Origin: Telmatobacter sp963823805
Lineage (GTDB): Bacteria > Acidobacteriota > Terriglobia > Terriglobales > Acidobacteriaceae
Assembly: GCA_963823805.1 (NCBI GenBank)
Contig: CAWGMW010000001.1
Span: forward strand, 1,302,001 to 1,366,000
Reading direction: 5' to 3'
Length of the DNA stretch: 64,000 nucleotides
In this document: one piece after another, positions 45,501 to 52,092 of the stretch
Layout: each line of letters begins with the position of its first letter
Numbering within the stretch: the stretch's first letter is position 1
Notes under the pieces: model-generated
Database searches by the model: none
Told to the model about the DNA's origin: nothing
Seen by the model: the letters and a program-made list of their open reading frames with translations, nothing else
Made by a program: the position numbers and the translations under genes

Positions 45501-45580
45501 TCGTCGTGTTGGCCGTCATCCTTGTCGCCGCGGGCGTATGGCCCAGCGCGTGGCAGATGCTGCTGGGGGTGCGGCCATGA
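42530..45580 (+). CDS. Hydrogenase fused double antiporter subunit (CooM-like)
   Basis: Membrane protein of 1016 residues built from two antiporter-like modules. Module one (about 1-630) is NuoL/HyfB-like, with Glu141 in CWELVGLCSF and Lys218 in LVAKSVQVPLHTWIPEAM. Module two (about 640-1016) is shorter and more divergent, with Glu697 in GLLELAALLTV, Lys758 in SVCIKLAAVPLFFW and Lys873 in THALAKALLF, close to NuoN/HyfF. Long fused antiporter subunits of this kind are known in CO-induced hydrogenases (CooM). It leads the six-gene hydrogenase operon and its stop overlaps the next ATG by 4 bp. A weak AAGG precedes its start. Confidence 0.92.
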   Translation: MDAATLILMAPCALLVGALLQILVARLCSARTKGILAFLSCFPALVAVAGLAPLVRNGQAIDLNPLPWDGPLAFVLHVDALSVLFAFMGACIGGLVLLYSIGYMAHDKSATRFYAIMLVFIGGFIALVYSANLFIFYLCWELVGLCSFTLVGFWYTNREAVNGARKVLLMTHIAGYGLLAAILILYHRAGTALWTDPAVSRSFTGGIFALMLVALVAKSVQVPLHTWIPEAMAAPTPVSALLHSACYVTSGVYLAARMHSFGAWPAAWGESLMWVGTVTMAVGVMYAMVQTDLKRMLAFSTVSQIGYMMMGLGIGTPLAITAALLHCLNHAFFKGGLFLTAGSVQHATGTRDMNKLGGLASKMPRTTLSWLVGVGSMMGIPLMSGFASKWMLYAAALQAGWAVPAMVAWAASLGTVFLGAKATSAVFLGPTTEQTKDAHESPPTMVWGMGFLAAGSVVLGVAPQLAVNYFLNPILLALGVGAGVHVTWLGLSADAGSFSSTGGLVLALVSLVVGGAIYLVAYAARPVATSGAALAGAAGGIFTGGEPLSDQGRLTAGDFSEIFQAHWGSFFRWSNVDRVYLWFWDGMQVVSQGLGQIFAWMERRAAVLVVAFAATLFALARWVVPGTASTRLLALVPPEQISPLLIFSVAIAAGALLIASFASVAGRKLVPLILLTGALTVDALLVVNPWWRLGLLELAALLTVVLVWRTARSQAAKLTYLAVVLISAGSMIASELLADRGAADWARALLFLSVCIKLAAVPLFFWLLKLADELPALVLGVIIAVVDMAAFGEFYVAAQASPFALTPQALWVYVGVGTSLVASLLMLTQRSLKRLLVLSTAEDVGFLLLGAASMSVIGAQGALVAAATHALAKALLFISLAGPEADGALEIEPIALAARYPVSAFGFLFGMLAMLGVPPTLGFIGRWRLYSTALQIGVWPLVLLILSSIFALIAYALALSRNWWGPPPDNALPEPASKSAAHEPFAIKAAIVVLAVILVAAGVWPSAWQMLLGVRP

Positions 45581-46071
45581 AGCTGTGGAAACGACTCATG
45601 TGCACCGCGCGCCGCCGCAGCCCCTGGCTTTTCCACATGAACTCCGGCAGTTGCAATGGCTGCGACATTGAAATTGTTGCTGCGCTCTCGCCGCGCTACG
45701 ACGCCGAGCAGTTGGGCGTGCGCCTCGAGGGCAGCCCGCGCCACGCGGATATTCTCTGCGTCACCGGTCCGGTCACGCGCAAAGCCGTCGGCGCGGTCAA
45801 AACCGTCTATGACCAGGTGCTTGGCCCCAAGGCCGTGATCGCTATCGGCTCCTGCCCAGCGACAACGAACGTATTCATCGACAGCCGCACGCTCGACGGG
45901 CCGCTCGACAAGCATTTGCCTGTCAACGTCTACGTGCCCGGCTGCCCGCCACGGCCTGACGCGATCATCGCCGGCGTCGCCAAAGCGGCCCAGATTCTCG
46001 CCGAGCGCGGCAACAAGCCTCCGACAGCTACCGTTGCCATCGCCAACGCCGAAGAGGCGGTGAAGCCATGA
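45577..46071 (+). CDS. Group 4 [NiFe]-hydrogenase small subunit
   Basis: Protein of 164 residues homologous to NuoB, CooL and EchC. It holds one [4Fe-4S] cluster next to the NiFe site. The ligands are Cys26 and Cys29 in SGSCNGCDIEI, Cys93 in IGSCPATTNVF and Cys123 in VPGCPPRPDA. The CNGCDIE form, instead of the tandem Cys of true NuoB, is diagnostic of the hydrogenase branch. The ATG overlaps the upstream stop as ATGA, and its own stop overlaps the next gene by 4 bp. Confidence 0.95.
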   Translation: MKLWKRLMCTARRRSPWLFHMNSGSCNGCDIEIVAALSPRYDAEQLGVRLEGSPRHADILCVTGPVTRKAVGAVKTVYDQVLGPKAVIAIGSCPATTNVFIDSRTLDGPLDKHLPVNVYVPGCPPRPDAIIAGVAKAAQILAERGNKPPTATVAIANAEEAVKP

Positions 46072-46994
46072 CCGTCTTTAACCCACTCCTCACCGCCCTC
46101 GCGCGCCTGCTCATCTTTCCGGGACTGCTCTTCGCTGTGCCGGCCGCATGGTTCTTCCTTTGGGTCGAGCGCAAATCGGTCGCTCTCATGCAGGAACGCG
46201 TCGGCCCGCCGTTCATGCAGCCTTTCTGGGACTTCGTAAAGCTGCTCGGCAAAAGCACGCCGCCACGCAGCGGCATTGCCGGCCTGCTCATGCGCGCCTG
46301 GCCGCTGATCGCGGTTTCGGCCGCTGCCGGAGCCGTCGGCCTGCTTCCCGTGATGCCGTCGTCCGGCGGCTTCGAAGGCGACCTGATCCTGCTGCTCGCG
46401 CTGCTCGAGCTGCCGTCCATCTGCATCATCGCTGCCGGCTTTTCGTCGCGGTCAATCTTCGGCGAAATCGGCTCGGCGCGCGAGGCCGCCCTCAGCGTCT
46501 CCTACAACATCGTCTTTCTGCTGGCCATCGTTTCTATCGCGGCATCGCAACACACATTTAGACTTGACGCCCTGGCCTCTGCGCCCTTCACCCCGTTGCA
46601 TTGGATCGGTATTCTCGCGATTCTCGTCTGTCTGCCCGCCAAGCTGCACATCAATCCCTTCTCATTGCCCAACGCCGAGCAGGAGATCTACGCCGGCCCG
46701 ATGACCGAGTACGCGGGACCCGAGTTGGCCATGTGGGAGCTCTCGCACGGGCTCGAATGGGTTGCAGGCACCGGACTCATCGCCACGCTCGTCGCACCTC
46801 ACGTCACCGCCGCGTGGCTCGCCGCCTGCATCTTCGTCGCCATCTCTTTCGCCGTGGTGCTGTTGCTCTCTGCGCTCGCCGCCGCTACGGCGCGCCTCGC
46901 TATCGACTCCAGCGTGCGCTTCTACTGGCAGTGCACGCTCATCTTCGCGGTTCTTGCCATTTCCTCTGCGATATTCATGAGGTTCCGGTCATGA
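46068..46994 (+). CDS. Hydrogenase membrane anchor (NuoH/CooK/EchB-like)
   Basis: Membrane protein of 308 residues with about eight helices, which joins the peripheral hydrogenase to the antiporter subunit. NuoH-family landmarks are WVERKSVALMQERVGPPFMQPFWD after helix 1 and the acidic loop PNAEQEIYAGPMTEYAGPELAMWELSHG, plus LELPSICIIAAGFSSRS. In hydrogenase relatives the acidic residues take part in proton coupling. It overlaps both neighbours by ATGA junctions. Confidence 0.94.
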   Translation: MTVFNPLLTALARLLIFPGLLFAVPAAWFFLWVERKSVALMQERVGPPFMQPFWDFVKLLGKSTPPRSGIAGLLMRAWPLIAVSAAAGAVGLLPVMPSSGGFEGDLILLLALLELPSICIIAAGFSSRSIFGEIGSAREAALSVSYNIVFLLAIVSIAASQHTFRLDALASAPFTPLHWIGILAILVCLPAKLHINPFSLPNAEQEIYAGPMTEYAGPELAMWELSHGLEWVAGTGLIATLVAPHVTAAWLAACIFVAISFAVVLLLSALAAATARLAIDSSVRFYWQCTLIFAVLAISSAIFMRFRS

Positions 46995-47449
46995 ACATCC
47001 TCACCATGCTTTGGAAGAATCTGCTGCGCGGCTACCAGACCCTGCTCTTCCCTGCGCACCCACGAGTCACTCCACGCTTCCGCGGTCTGGTTCAGTTCGA
47101 TCCGGCGCTCTGCACCGGCTGCGCCGTCTGCCGTTTCCGCTGCACTTCGCGCGCCATCGAGTTCAAGGCCGGCAAGGGCGAGTTCACCTGGAGCTACAAC
47201 CCCGGCCAATGCACTTTTTGCGGGCGCTGCGTTGAGGGCTGCGCTGAACACGCCCTGAAGGAAGGCCAAACCGAGCATGCGCTCTCGCAGCAAGAGGCCA
47301 TCCCGCCCATTTACACCATGCAGGGCGAGCTCAGGAAGTCCTACACCGTGGCGCGCAAGCCGCCCGCGCCCAAACCTGCCGCACCGCCCGCTGCTATACC
47401 GCCCGCCGGCGCAGCCTTGCCAAGTACCGCAACTGGAGGCGCACAATGA
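46991..47449 (+). CDS. Hydrogenase ferredoxin-like subunit (CooX/EchF-like)
   Basis: Polyferredoxin of 152 residues with two [4Fe-4S] motifs: Cys41, 44, 47, 51 (CTGCAVCRFRC) and Cys74, 77, 80, 84 (CTFCGRCVEGC). Both end in C-T/A instead of the common C-P. It is the likely entry point for electrons from soluble ferredoxin. The C-terminal 35 residues are Pro/Ala-rich. The ATG at 46991 overlaps the previous stop by 4 bp, and its stop overlaps the next start. Confidence 0.94.
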   Translation: MNILTMLWKNLLRGYQTLLFPAHPRVTPRFRGLVQFDPALCTGCAVCRFRCTSRAIEFKAGKGEFTWSYNPGQCTFCGRCVEGCAEHALKEGQTEHALSQQEAIPPIYTMQGELRKSYTVARKPPAPKPAAPPAAIPPAGAALPSTATGGAQ

Positions 47450-47931
47450 TCGCTCTCGAAGACCTTCGCGAAAAGCTGGGAGTTGCCGAGCCGTGGGTTG
47501 AGAGCCGCGGCACGCACTGGCTGAACCCCGGAGCGGCGACCGTCCGGGAAATTGCCCAGGCCATGAACGCCGCAGGTGCGCGCTTCGTCACCATCACCGC
47601 CTACGAGTTGCCCGGTGACGCGGGATTCCGCCTCGAGTACCACTGGGACCTTCAGGGCTGCTTGCTCGGCGTCCCGTTTCAAATCGCCGGCAAATCGCCC
47701 GAGAGCGCGAAGCCGGAGAGCGCCAAGATCGACAGCATTTACGACCTGAGCGAGGCCGCGGACTGGATCGAGCGCGAAGTGCACGAAGGCTTTGCCATTG
47801 ACTTCACCGGTCGCGAGTACGAGCCGCTGATGCTCAAGCCCGGCGACAAGCCGGGCGTGAATCTGCGCGAAGCCCCGGTGCAGGACGATCCTGCTACCAG
47901 CCTGCCGGGACAAAAGGAGGTCGCACAATGA
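47446..47931 (+). CDS. Hydrogenase NuoC-like subunit (CooU/EchD-like)
   Basis: Protein of 161 residues, homologous to NuoC and the N-terminal part of HycE. Relevant segments are RFVTITAYEL, YHWDLQGCLLGVPFQI, SIYDLSEAADWIEREVHEGFAIDFTGREYEPLML, which corresponds to the NuoC signature region (DLF / E.ei.dlfGi.f.gh). It is a structural component of the peripheral arm, between the ferredoxin-like and large subunits. Both junctions are 4-bp overlaps. Confidence 0.9.
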   Translation: MIALEDLREKLGVAEPWVESRGTHWLNPGAATVREIAQAMNAAGARFVTITAYELPGDAGFRLEYHWDLQGCLLGVPFQIAGKSPESAKPESAKIDSIYDLSEAADWIEREVHEGFAIDFTGREYEPLMLKPGDKPGVNLREAPVQDDPATSLPGQKEVAQ

Positions 47932-49010
47932 GCTACAAGATCCCCATGGGGCCTTACCATCCCGGCCTTGAAGAACCCTACAAGCTCGACATGATCTGCG
48001 AGGGCGAAACGGTGGTGGACGCCGAACTCAACATCGGCTTCAACTTCCGCGGCATTGAGCACCTGGCCGAAACGCGCAACTACGTTCAGGTCATCGCGCT
48101 CATGGAGCGCGTCTGCGGCATCTGCTCCTTCATTCACACGCTCACCCTGTGCCAGGCCATGGAAAAGCTCACCGGTCTTGAAGCACCTCCGCGCGCGCAA
48201 TACATTCGTGTTGCAATGGCTGAGCTCGAGCGTCTGCACTCGCACGTTCTCTGGGCCGGCATCGCCGCCAAGCTCATGGGCTTCAAAACCATGTTCATGA
48301 CCTGCTTCGCCCTGCGCGAAAAAGTGATGGACGTGCTTCAAGCCATCTCCGGCAACCGCGTCAACTACTCCATGAACCATGTCGGGGGCGTCAATCGCGA
48401 CATCGAGGACCCCATCTCGCTCGTTCCCATGATCGACGAGCTGGAGCGCGAGATGATGCGCACCGTGATTCACATCTTCACCACCAGCTCCACCGCGCGC
48501 TCGCGCTGCGCCGGAATCGGCGTGCTCACGCACGACAAAGCTGTCTCCTGCGCCGTGGTCGGCCCCACGGCTCGCGCCTCGGGCATTGCGCAGGACCTGC
48601 GCCGCGACGCGCCCTACGCCGCCTATGCGGAGATGAAGTTTGAAGTCCCTGTCGAGCAAGCCGGCGACGTGCGCGCCCGCCTCTTCGTCCGCGCTCTCGA
48701 AATCATCGAGAGCTGTAACATTCTGCGCCAGGCGCTGGCCAAAATGGCTCCCGGCGAAATCTCTTCGGCGCCTGAAAAGCTCGTCTTCGCCTCCGGCACG
48801 GCCACCAGCCGCGTTGAGGCGCCGCGCGGCGAAGTCCTCTACAGCGTCACCTGGAAGGAAAACTCGCGCAATCCCGCGCGTGTCCACGTACGCACCCCAA
48901 CCTACGCCAACATGCCCGCGGTCCGCTGGATGGTGCGCGGCGCTCGTCTTGCCGACACGCCGCTGATTCAGGCCTCCATCGATCCGTGCTACTCCTGCAC
49001 TGACCGCTGA
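47928..49010 (+). CDS. Group 4 [NiFe]-hydrogenase large subunit
   Basis: Catalytic subunit of 360 residues. Cys63 and Cys66 (ERVCGICSFIHT) and Cys354 and Cys357 (SIDPCYSCTDR) are the four expected Ni ligands, with the conserved Arg61 and His70. Both pairs are kept, so it should bind NiFe and is not a quinone-reducing NuoD. The protein ends at Arg360, three residues after the last ligand, with no C-terminal extension for a maturation protease, a feature reported for CooH-type and some other group 4 enzymes. No hyp maturation genes or CO dehydrogenase gene are in the window. Confidence 0.95.
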   Translation: MSYKIPMGPYHPGLEEPYKLDMICEGETVVDAELNIGFNFRGIEHLAETRNYVQVIALMERVCGICSFIHTLTLCQAMEKLTGLEAPPRAQYIRVAMAELERLHSHVLWAGIAAKLMGFKTMFMTCFALREKVMDVLQAISGNRVNYSMNHVGGVNRDIEDPISLVPMIDELEREMMRTVIHIFTTSSTARSRCAGIGVLTHDKAVSCAVVGPTARASGIAQDLRRDAPYAAYAEMKFEVPVEQAGDVRARLFVRALEIIESCNILRQALAKMAPGEISSAPEKLVFASGTATSRVEAPRGEVLYSVTWKENSRNPARVHVRTPTYANMPAVRWMVRGARLADTPLIQASIDPCYSCTDR

Positions 49011-49026
49011 GGCATCGCGAACTCAA

Positions 49027-49191
49027 ATCCGAATTCAGATCCGAATTCTGACCATCGACCGCCTCGCCTACCGGATTCCCGAGTCCGCCCGCCGACTCTC
49101 CGCCTCGCAATTCCCTCGGTCCCTCGTTTCCTGCCGGGGCCCCCAGCGGATGATTTGTGTCCGCTGGGGTGGCTTGGTCCCTTGGTCCCTG
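49027..49191. repeat. Short tandem repeats after hydrogenase operon
   Basis: ATCCGAATTC is repeated at 49027 and 49039 with 12-bp period, followed by a mixed run of TTCCCTC/GGTCCCT units at about 49109-49134 and 49173-49191. The second part belongs to the TTCCCTN family seen inside the nuo operon. No terminator with a clear U-run was found. Confidence 0.55.
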
Positions 49192-49241
49192 TTTTTATCG
49201 CCTTAAACCCGGCAAATGCTCTACTCTGGCTTGTAACGCCT

Positions 49242-50123
49242 GTGACGAGCTATTTTGACAAAACCCGGGAAGCGCTGTTTCAGGCATTTGTCCACGACGT
49301 AGTCAATACGTCGAAGGCGGCCGCCTACTCCGGAATGCTCATGTTCTTCCCTGCCCTATTGGTCATCACCACGCTGGTGGCGCAGGTTGAAGAGGGGCCG
49401 TCGCTGGTTGGAGAAACCCGCTCGGTGCTCGAACAGTTTCTGCCCAACGACACACTCGATCTCGTTCAGTCCTCCATCCTCAACCACCAACTCCACTCCG
49501 GACAGTTGGTTCTCTCCGCCGCCTGCCTCAGCCTTTTCGCGGGCATGGGAGTGATGCTTTCACTGATGGAAGGGTTTCGCCGCGCCTACCGGCTGCCGCA
49601 GGAGAGCTGGACTTTCTGGGGACGCCGCGCCCGCGCGCTGTTGCTGGTGTTCATTGCCCTCATTCCGTTGTCCATGGCATCGCTGGTAATTGTCTTCGGC
49701 CACCAGATCGAGCACTGGATGATCGGAACCGCGGGCCATGACCTGCGCCACGTCGTCATTCTCTTCTGGCGGATGGTCCGTTGGGTGGTCAGCTTCGCGG
49801 CCATCCTCGCCGTCCTCACCGCTCTTTACCATTTCGGTACCCGCCGCACGGAGCGCTGGTTCTGGGTCGCGCCCGGCGCCATCGCGGGAACCATCATCTG
49901 GTTTCCGGCCACGCTCGCTTATGGCTGGTACGTGACCAGCGTCGCCAACTACACCCGCCTCTATGGATCGTTCGCTGCCGGAATCGCCACTCTCGTTTGG
50001 CTTTACATCACTTCGTTCAGCGTTCTGCTGGGCGCGGAGCTGAACGGTGTTCTCTATTGGGAACGCCAGAATCAACTTGCGGCGGAATCCTCATCCCGCC
50101 AACCGGCACAGCTTTCCCGCTAA
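49242..50123 (+). CDS. YihY/BrkB-family inner-membrane protein
   Basis: Polytopic membrane protein of about 293 residues. Family features are AAAYSGMLMFFPALLVITTLVAQ in the first helix region, ALYHFGTRRTERWFWVAPGAIAGTIIWFPATLAYGWYVTSVANYTRLYGSFAAGIATLVWLYITSF summarised by its segments GAIAGT, NYTRLYGS and LVWLYITS, and LLGAELNGV near the end. The start is uncertain: the frame is open from a TTG at 49155, but that part overlaps repeat units, so I favour the GTG at 49242. The family was once linked to ribonuclease BN by mistake; its true role is unknown. Confidence 0.85.
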   Translation: MTSYFDKTREALFQAFVHDVVNTSKAAAYSGMLMFFPALLVITTLVAQVEEGPSLVGETRSVLEQFLPNDTLDLVQSSILNHQLHSGQLVLSAACLSLFAGMGVMLSLMEGFRRAYRLPQESWTFWGRRARALLLVFIALIPLSMASLVIVFGHQIEHWMIGTAGHDLRHVVILFWRMVRWVVSFAAILAVLTALYHFGTRRTERWFWVAPGAIAGTIIWFPATLAYGWYVTSVANYTRLYGSFAAGIATLVWLYITSFSVLLGAELNGVLYWERQNQLAAESSSRQPAQLSR

Positions 50124-50217
50124 TGCTCCTTGTTCCCTCGTTCCCCTACCACACACGCCAACTCGCCAACCCCGCCAACCGCTAGTCCCTTCGTCCCTTG
50201 TTCCCTCGTTCCCTGCC
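50124..50217. repeat. TTCCCTN and CGCCAAC arrays
   Basis: The junction between the YihY gene and pyk is filled by TTCCCTCG-like units (50128-50147 and 50185-50215) around a central run of CGCCAACTC/CGCCAACC. Two repeat words thus coexist in one locus. Confidence 0.7.
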
Positions 50218-50326
50218 TTTCTCCCCCCCGGCCAGTTACAATAAGATCAGTCGCGTCCCCTTGCCCCCTTCTACCCACTGAAAACGACTCTTCGCCAATC
50301 AACCCATCGCGTCTGGAGCCGCCTTC

Positions 50327-51913
50327 ATGCCATTTGCCGACCTCAATCTGACAGAATTACCTTCGCAGCGACGCGCCAAGATTGTCGCCACGCTCGGGCC
50401 GGCTTCGAACACTGAGCCTGTCATTCGCGCCATGATTCGCGCCGGCGTCGATGTCGTCCGCCTTAACTTCTCCCACAGCACGCACGATCGCAAAGTCGCG
50501 GTCATGCAGAAGATTCGCAAGGTGAGCCGGGAGGAAAACAAGCCGCTCTGCATTCTCGCCGACCTGCAAGGGCCCAAAATCCGCACCGCGCTGCTCAAGG
50601 ATCATCAGCCTGTGCTCCTCAAGGCCGGTCACCGGATCACGATTACGCCGCGCGAGGTGCTGGGTACCGCTTCTCTGGTGGGCACCACCTTCAAGACTCT
50701 CGCCGAGAACCTCGAGCAAGGCTCGCGCATCCTTCTCTCCGACGGCCTCATCGAGCTGCGCGTCCACGAGATCGCCGGCGAAGAAGTGATCTGTGACATC
50801 GTCAATGGCGGCATGCTGGGAGAAAGCAAGGGCATCAATCTTCCCGGCGTTCTGGTGCGCACCCCTTCGCTCACTGAAAAAGACTCTGAGGATCTGGAGT
50901 TCGCGCTCAATCACGGTGTCGACGCCATCGCTGTTTCATTTGTGCGCTCTGCCGAAGACGTGAGCCTGGTGCGCAATCGCGTGGCCGCGCACGGCGCCGA
51001 TACCTGGATCATCGCCAAGCTGGAAAAGCCGCAGGCCGTCGAGCATCTCGACGCCATCCTTCAGGTAGCCGACGGCATTATGGTCGCGCGCGGCGATCTG
51101 GGCGTCGAAGTTCCTCCGGAGAAAGTCCCCGCCATTCAGAAGTACATCATCCGCCGCGCCTCTGAATATTCCAAGCCGGTGATCACTGCCACGCAGATGC
51201 TGGAATCGATGATCGAGAACCCGCGCCCCACGCGCGCCGAAGTCTCCGACGTGGCCAACGCCATCTACGACGGCACTGACGCCGTCATGCTCTCCGGCGA
51301 ATCCGCCGTGGGCAAGTACCCGGTCGAGTCGGTTGAAATGATGGCACGCATCGTCACCGAGACCGAGCGGCACATGAGGGAGAACCTCGAGGCCGCGCCG
51401 CGCGAGCGCCGCAGCGGCCTCACCATCGCCGAAACCATCTGCGAAGCTACCGCACACGCCGCCGACGACCTGGACCTGCGCGGCATCGCTCTCTTCACGG
51501 AGTCGGGGGCGACGGCGCGCCAGCTCTCCAAATACCACCCCACCGCGCCCATCTTTGCGCTTAGCCCGCTTGACGTCACCGTCAACCGCCTCAACCTGCT
51601 CTGGGGCACCACGCCCATCCGCTGTCCCAAGGTCAACTCCACAGAGACGCTGGTCGAGTGCGCTGAAACTCTGCTCGAGCAAGGCGGCTACGTTCGTCCG
51701 CGCGAAGTCATCGCCATCGTCGCAGGCACGCGCACCAAGTCCGGCTCAACCAACTTCCTCCGTCTCCATGCCATGGGCGAAAACTCGCTCAACGGCCTGC
51801 GCTTCCGCGTTCCTCGCACAGCGCCGCCGGCTACCACTGCTGCTGCCGCTCCCGCTGTTGCCGCGCCCAAAAAACGCCGCGCCCCGCGCCCCCCAAAAAA
51901 TCCGGCGTCGTAA
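50327..51913 (+). CDS. pyk: Pyruvate kinase
   Basis: Cytosolic glycolytic enzyme of 528 residues that makes ATP and pyruvate from phosphoenolpyruvate. Key segments are AKIVATLGPAS (17-27), VVRLNFSHS (43-51) for K+ and phosphate, IIAKLEKPQAVEHL with the catalytic Lys, MVARGDLGVEVP with metal-binding Glu/Asp, and ATQMLESMIENPRPTRAEVSDV. The last 45 residues are an Ala/Pro/Lys tail beyond the normal C-terminus. A TACAAT element lies at about 50236, which could be a -10 box. Confidence 0.97.
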   Translation: MPFADLNLTELPSQRRAKIVATLGPASNTEPVIRAMIRAGVDVVRLNFSHSTHDRKVAVMQKIRKVSREENKPLCILADLQGPKIRTALLKDHQPVLLKAGHRITITPREVLGTASLVGTTFKTLAENLEQGSRILLSDGLIELRVHEIAGEEVICDIVNGGMLGESKGINLPGVLVRTPSLTEKDSEDLEFALNHGVDAIAVSFVRSAEDVSLVRNRVAAHGADTWIIAKLEKPQAVEHLDAILQVADGIMVARGDLGVEVPPEKVPAIQKYIIRRASEYSKPVITATQMLESMIENPRPTRAEVSDVANAIYDGTDAVMLSGESAVGKYPVESVEMMARIVTETERHMRENLEAAPRERRSGLTIAETICEATAHAADDLDLRGIALFTESGATARQLSKYHPTAPIFALSPLDVTVNRLNLLWGTTPIRCPKVNSTETLVECAETLLEQGGYVRPREVIAIVAGTRTKSGSTNFLRLHAMGENSLNGLRFRVPRTAPPATTAAAAPAVAAPKKRRAPRPPKNPAS

Positions 51914-51961
51914 GCATCGCATTCGCCGCGCCCCGACTCGGTAGGAGCATCAGAAAACGAC

Positions 51962-51998
51962 GAGCGGCAGACGATCCTCGCCCGCCGCTCCAGTCTTT
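51962..51998 (+). terminator. Possible hairpin terminator after pyk
   Basis: GAGCGGC and GCCGCTC form a 7-bp stem with a loop of about 15 bases roughly 50 bp after the pyk stop, followed by a moderately T-rich AGTCTTTCTGTT. The loop is long and the T-run broken, so this is tentative. Confidence 0.3.
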
Positions 51999-52012
51999 CT
52001 GTTGCCTATATC

Positions 52013-52077
52013 TTTGGTCCCCGGTCCCTTGCTCCCTCGGTCGCTGCTTCTCTCGCCCTGATCCCTCACCCCTGAAA
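52013..52077. repeat. TTCCCT/GGTCCC-type array
   Basis: About eight loosely repeated units (TTTGGTC, CCCGGTC, CCTTGCT, CCCTCGG, then TGATCCCTCACCCCTGA) with near 7-bp spacing lie between the convergent pyk and phosphoesterase genes. Confidence 0.6.
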
Positions 52078-52092
52078 CCTCATCACTATCTC

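Noticed and set aside
47928..49010. Reading the 42.5-49 kb operon as a second complex I
   Set aside because: The large subunit keeps both CxxC nickel-binding pairs and the small subunit has CNGCD rather than tandem Cys, so it belongs to the hydrogenase branch.
42530..49010. CO-oxidising hydrogenase system (coo)
   Set aside because: The gene set resembles cooMKLXUH, but no CO dehydrogenase (cooS), cooF or cooA gene is in the window, so CO use is not supported.
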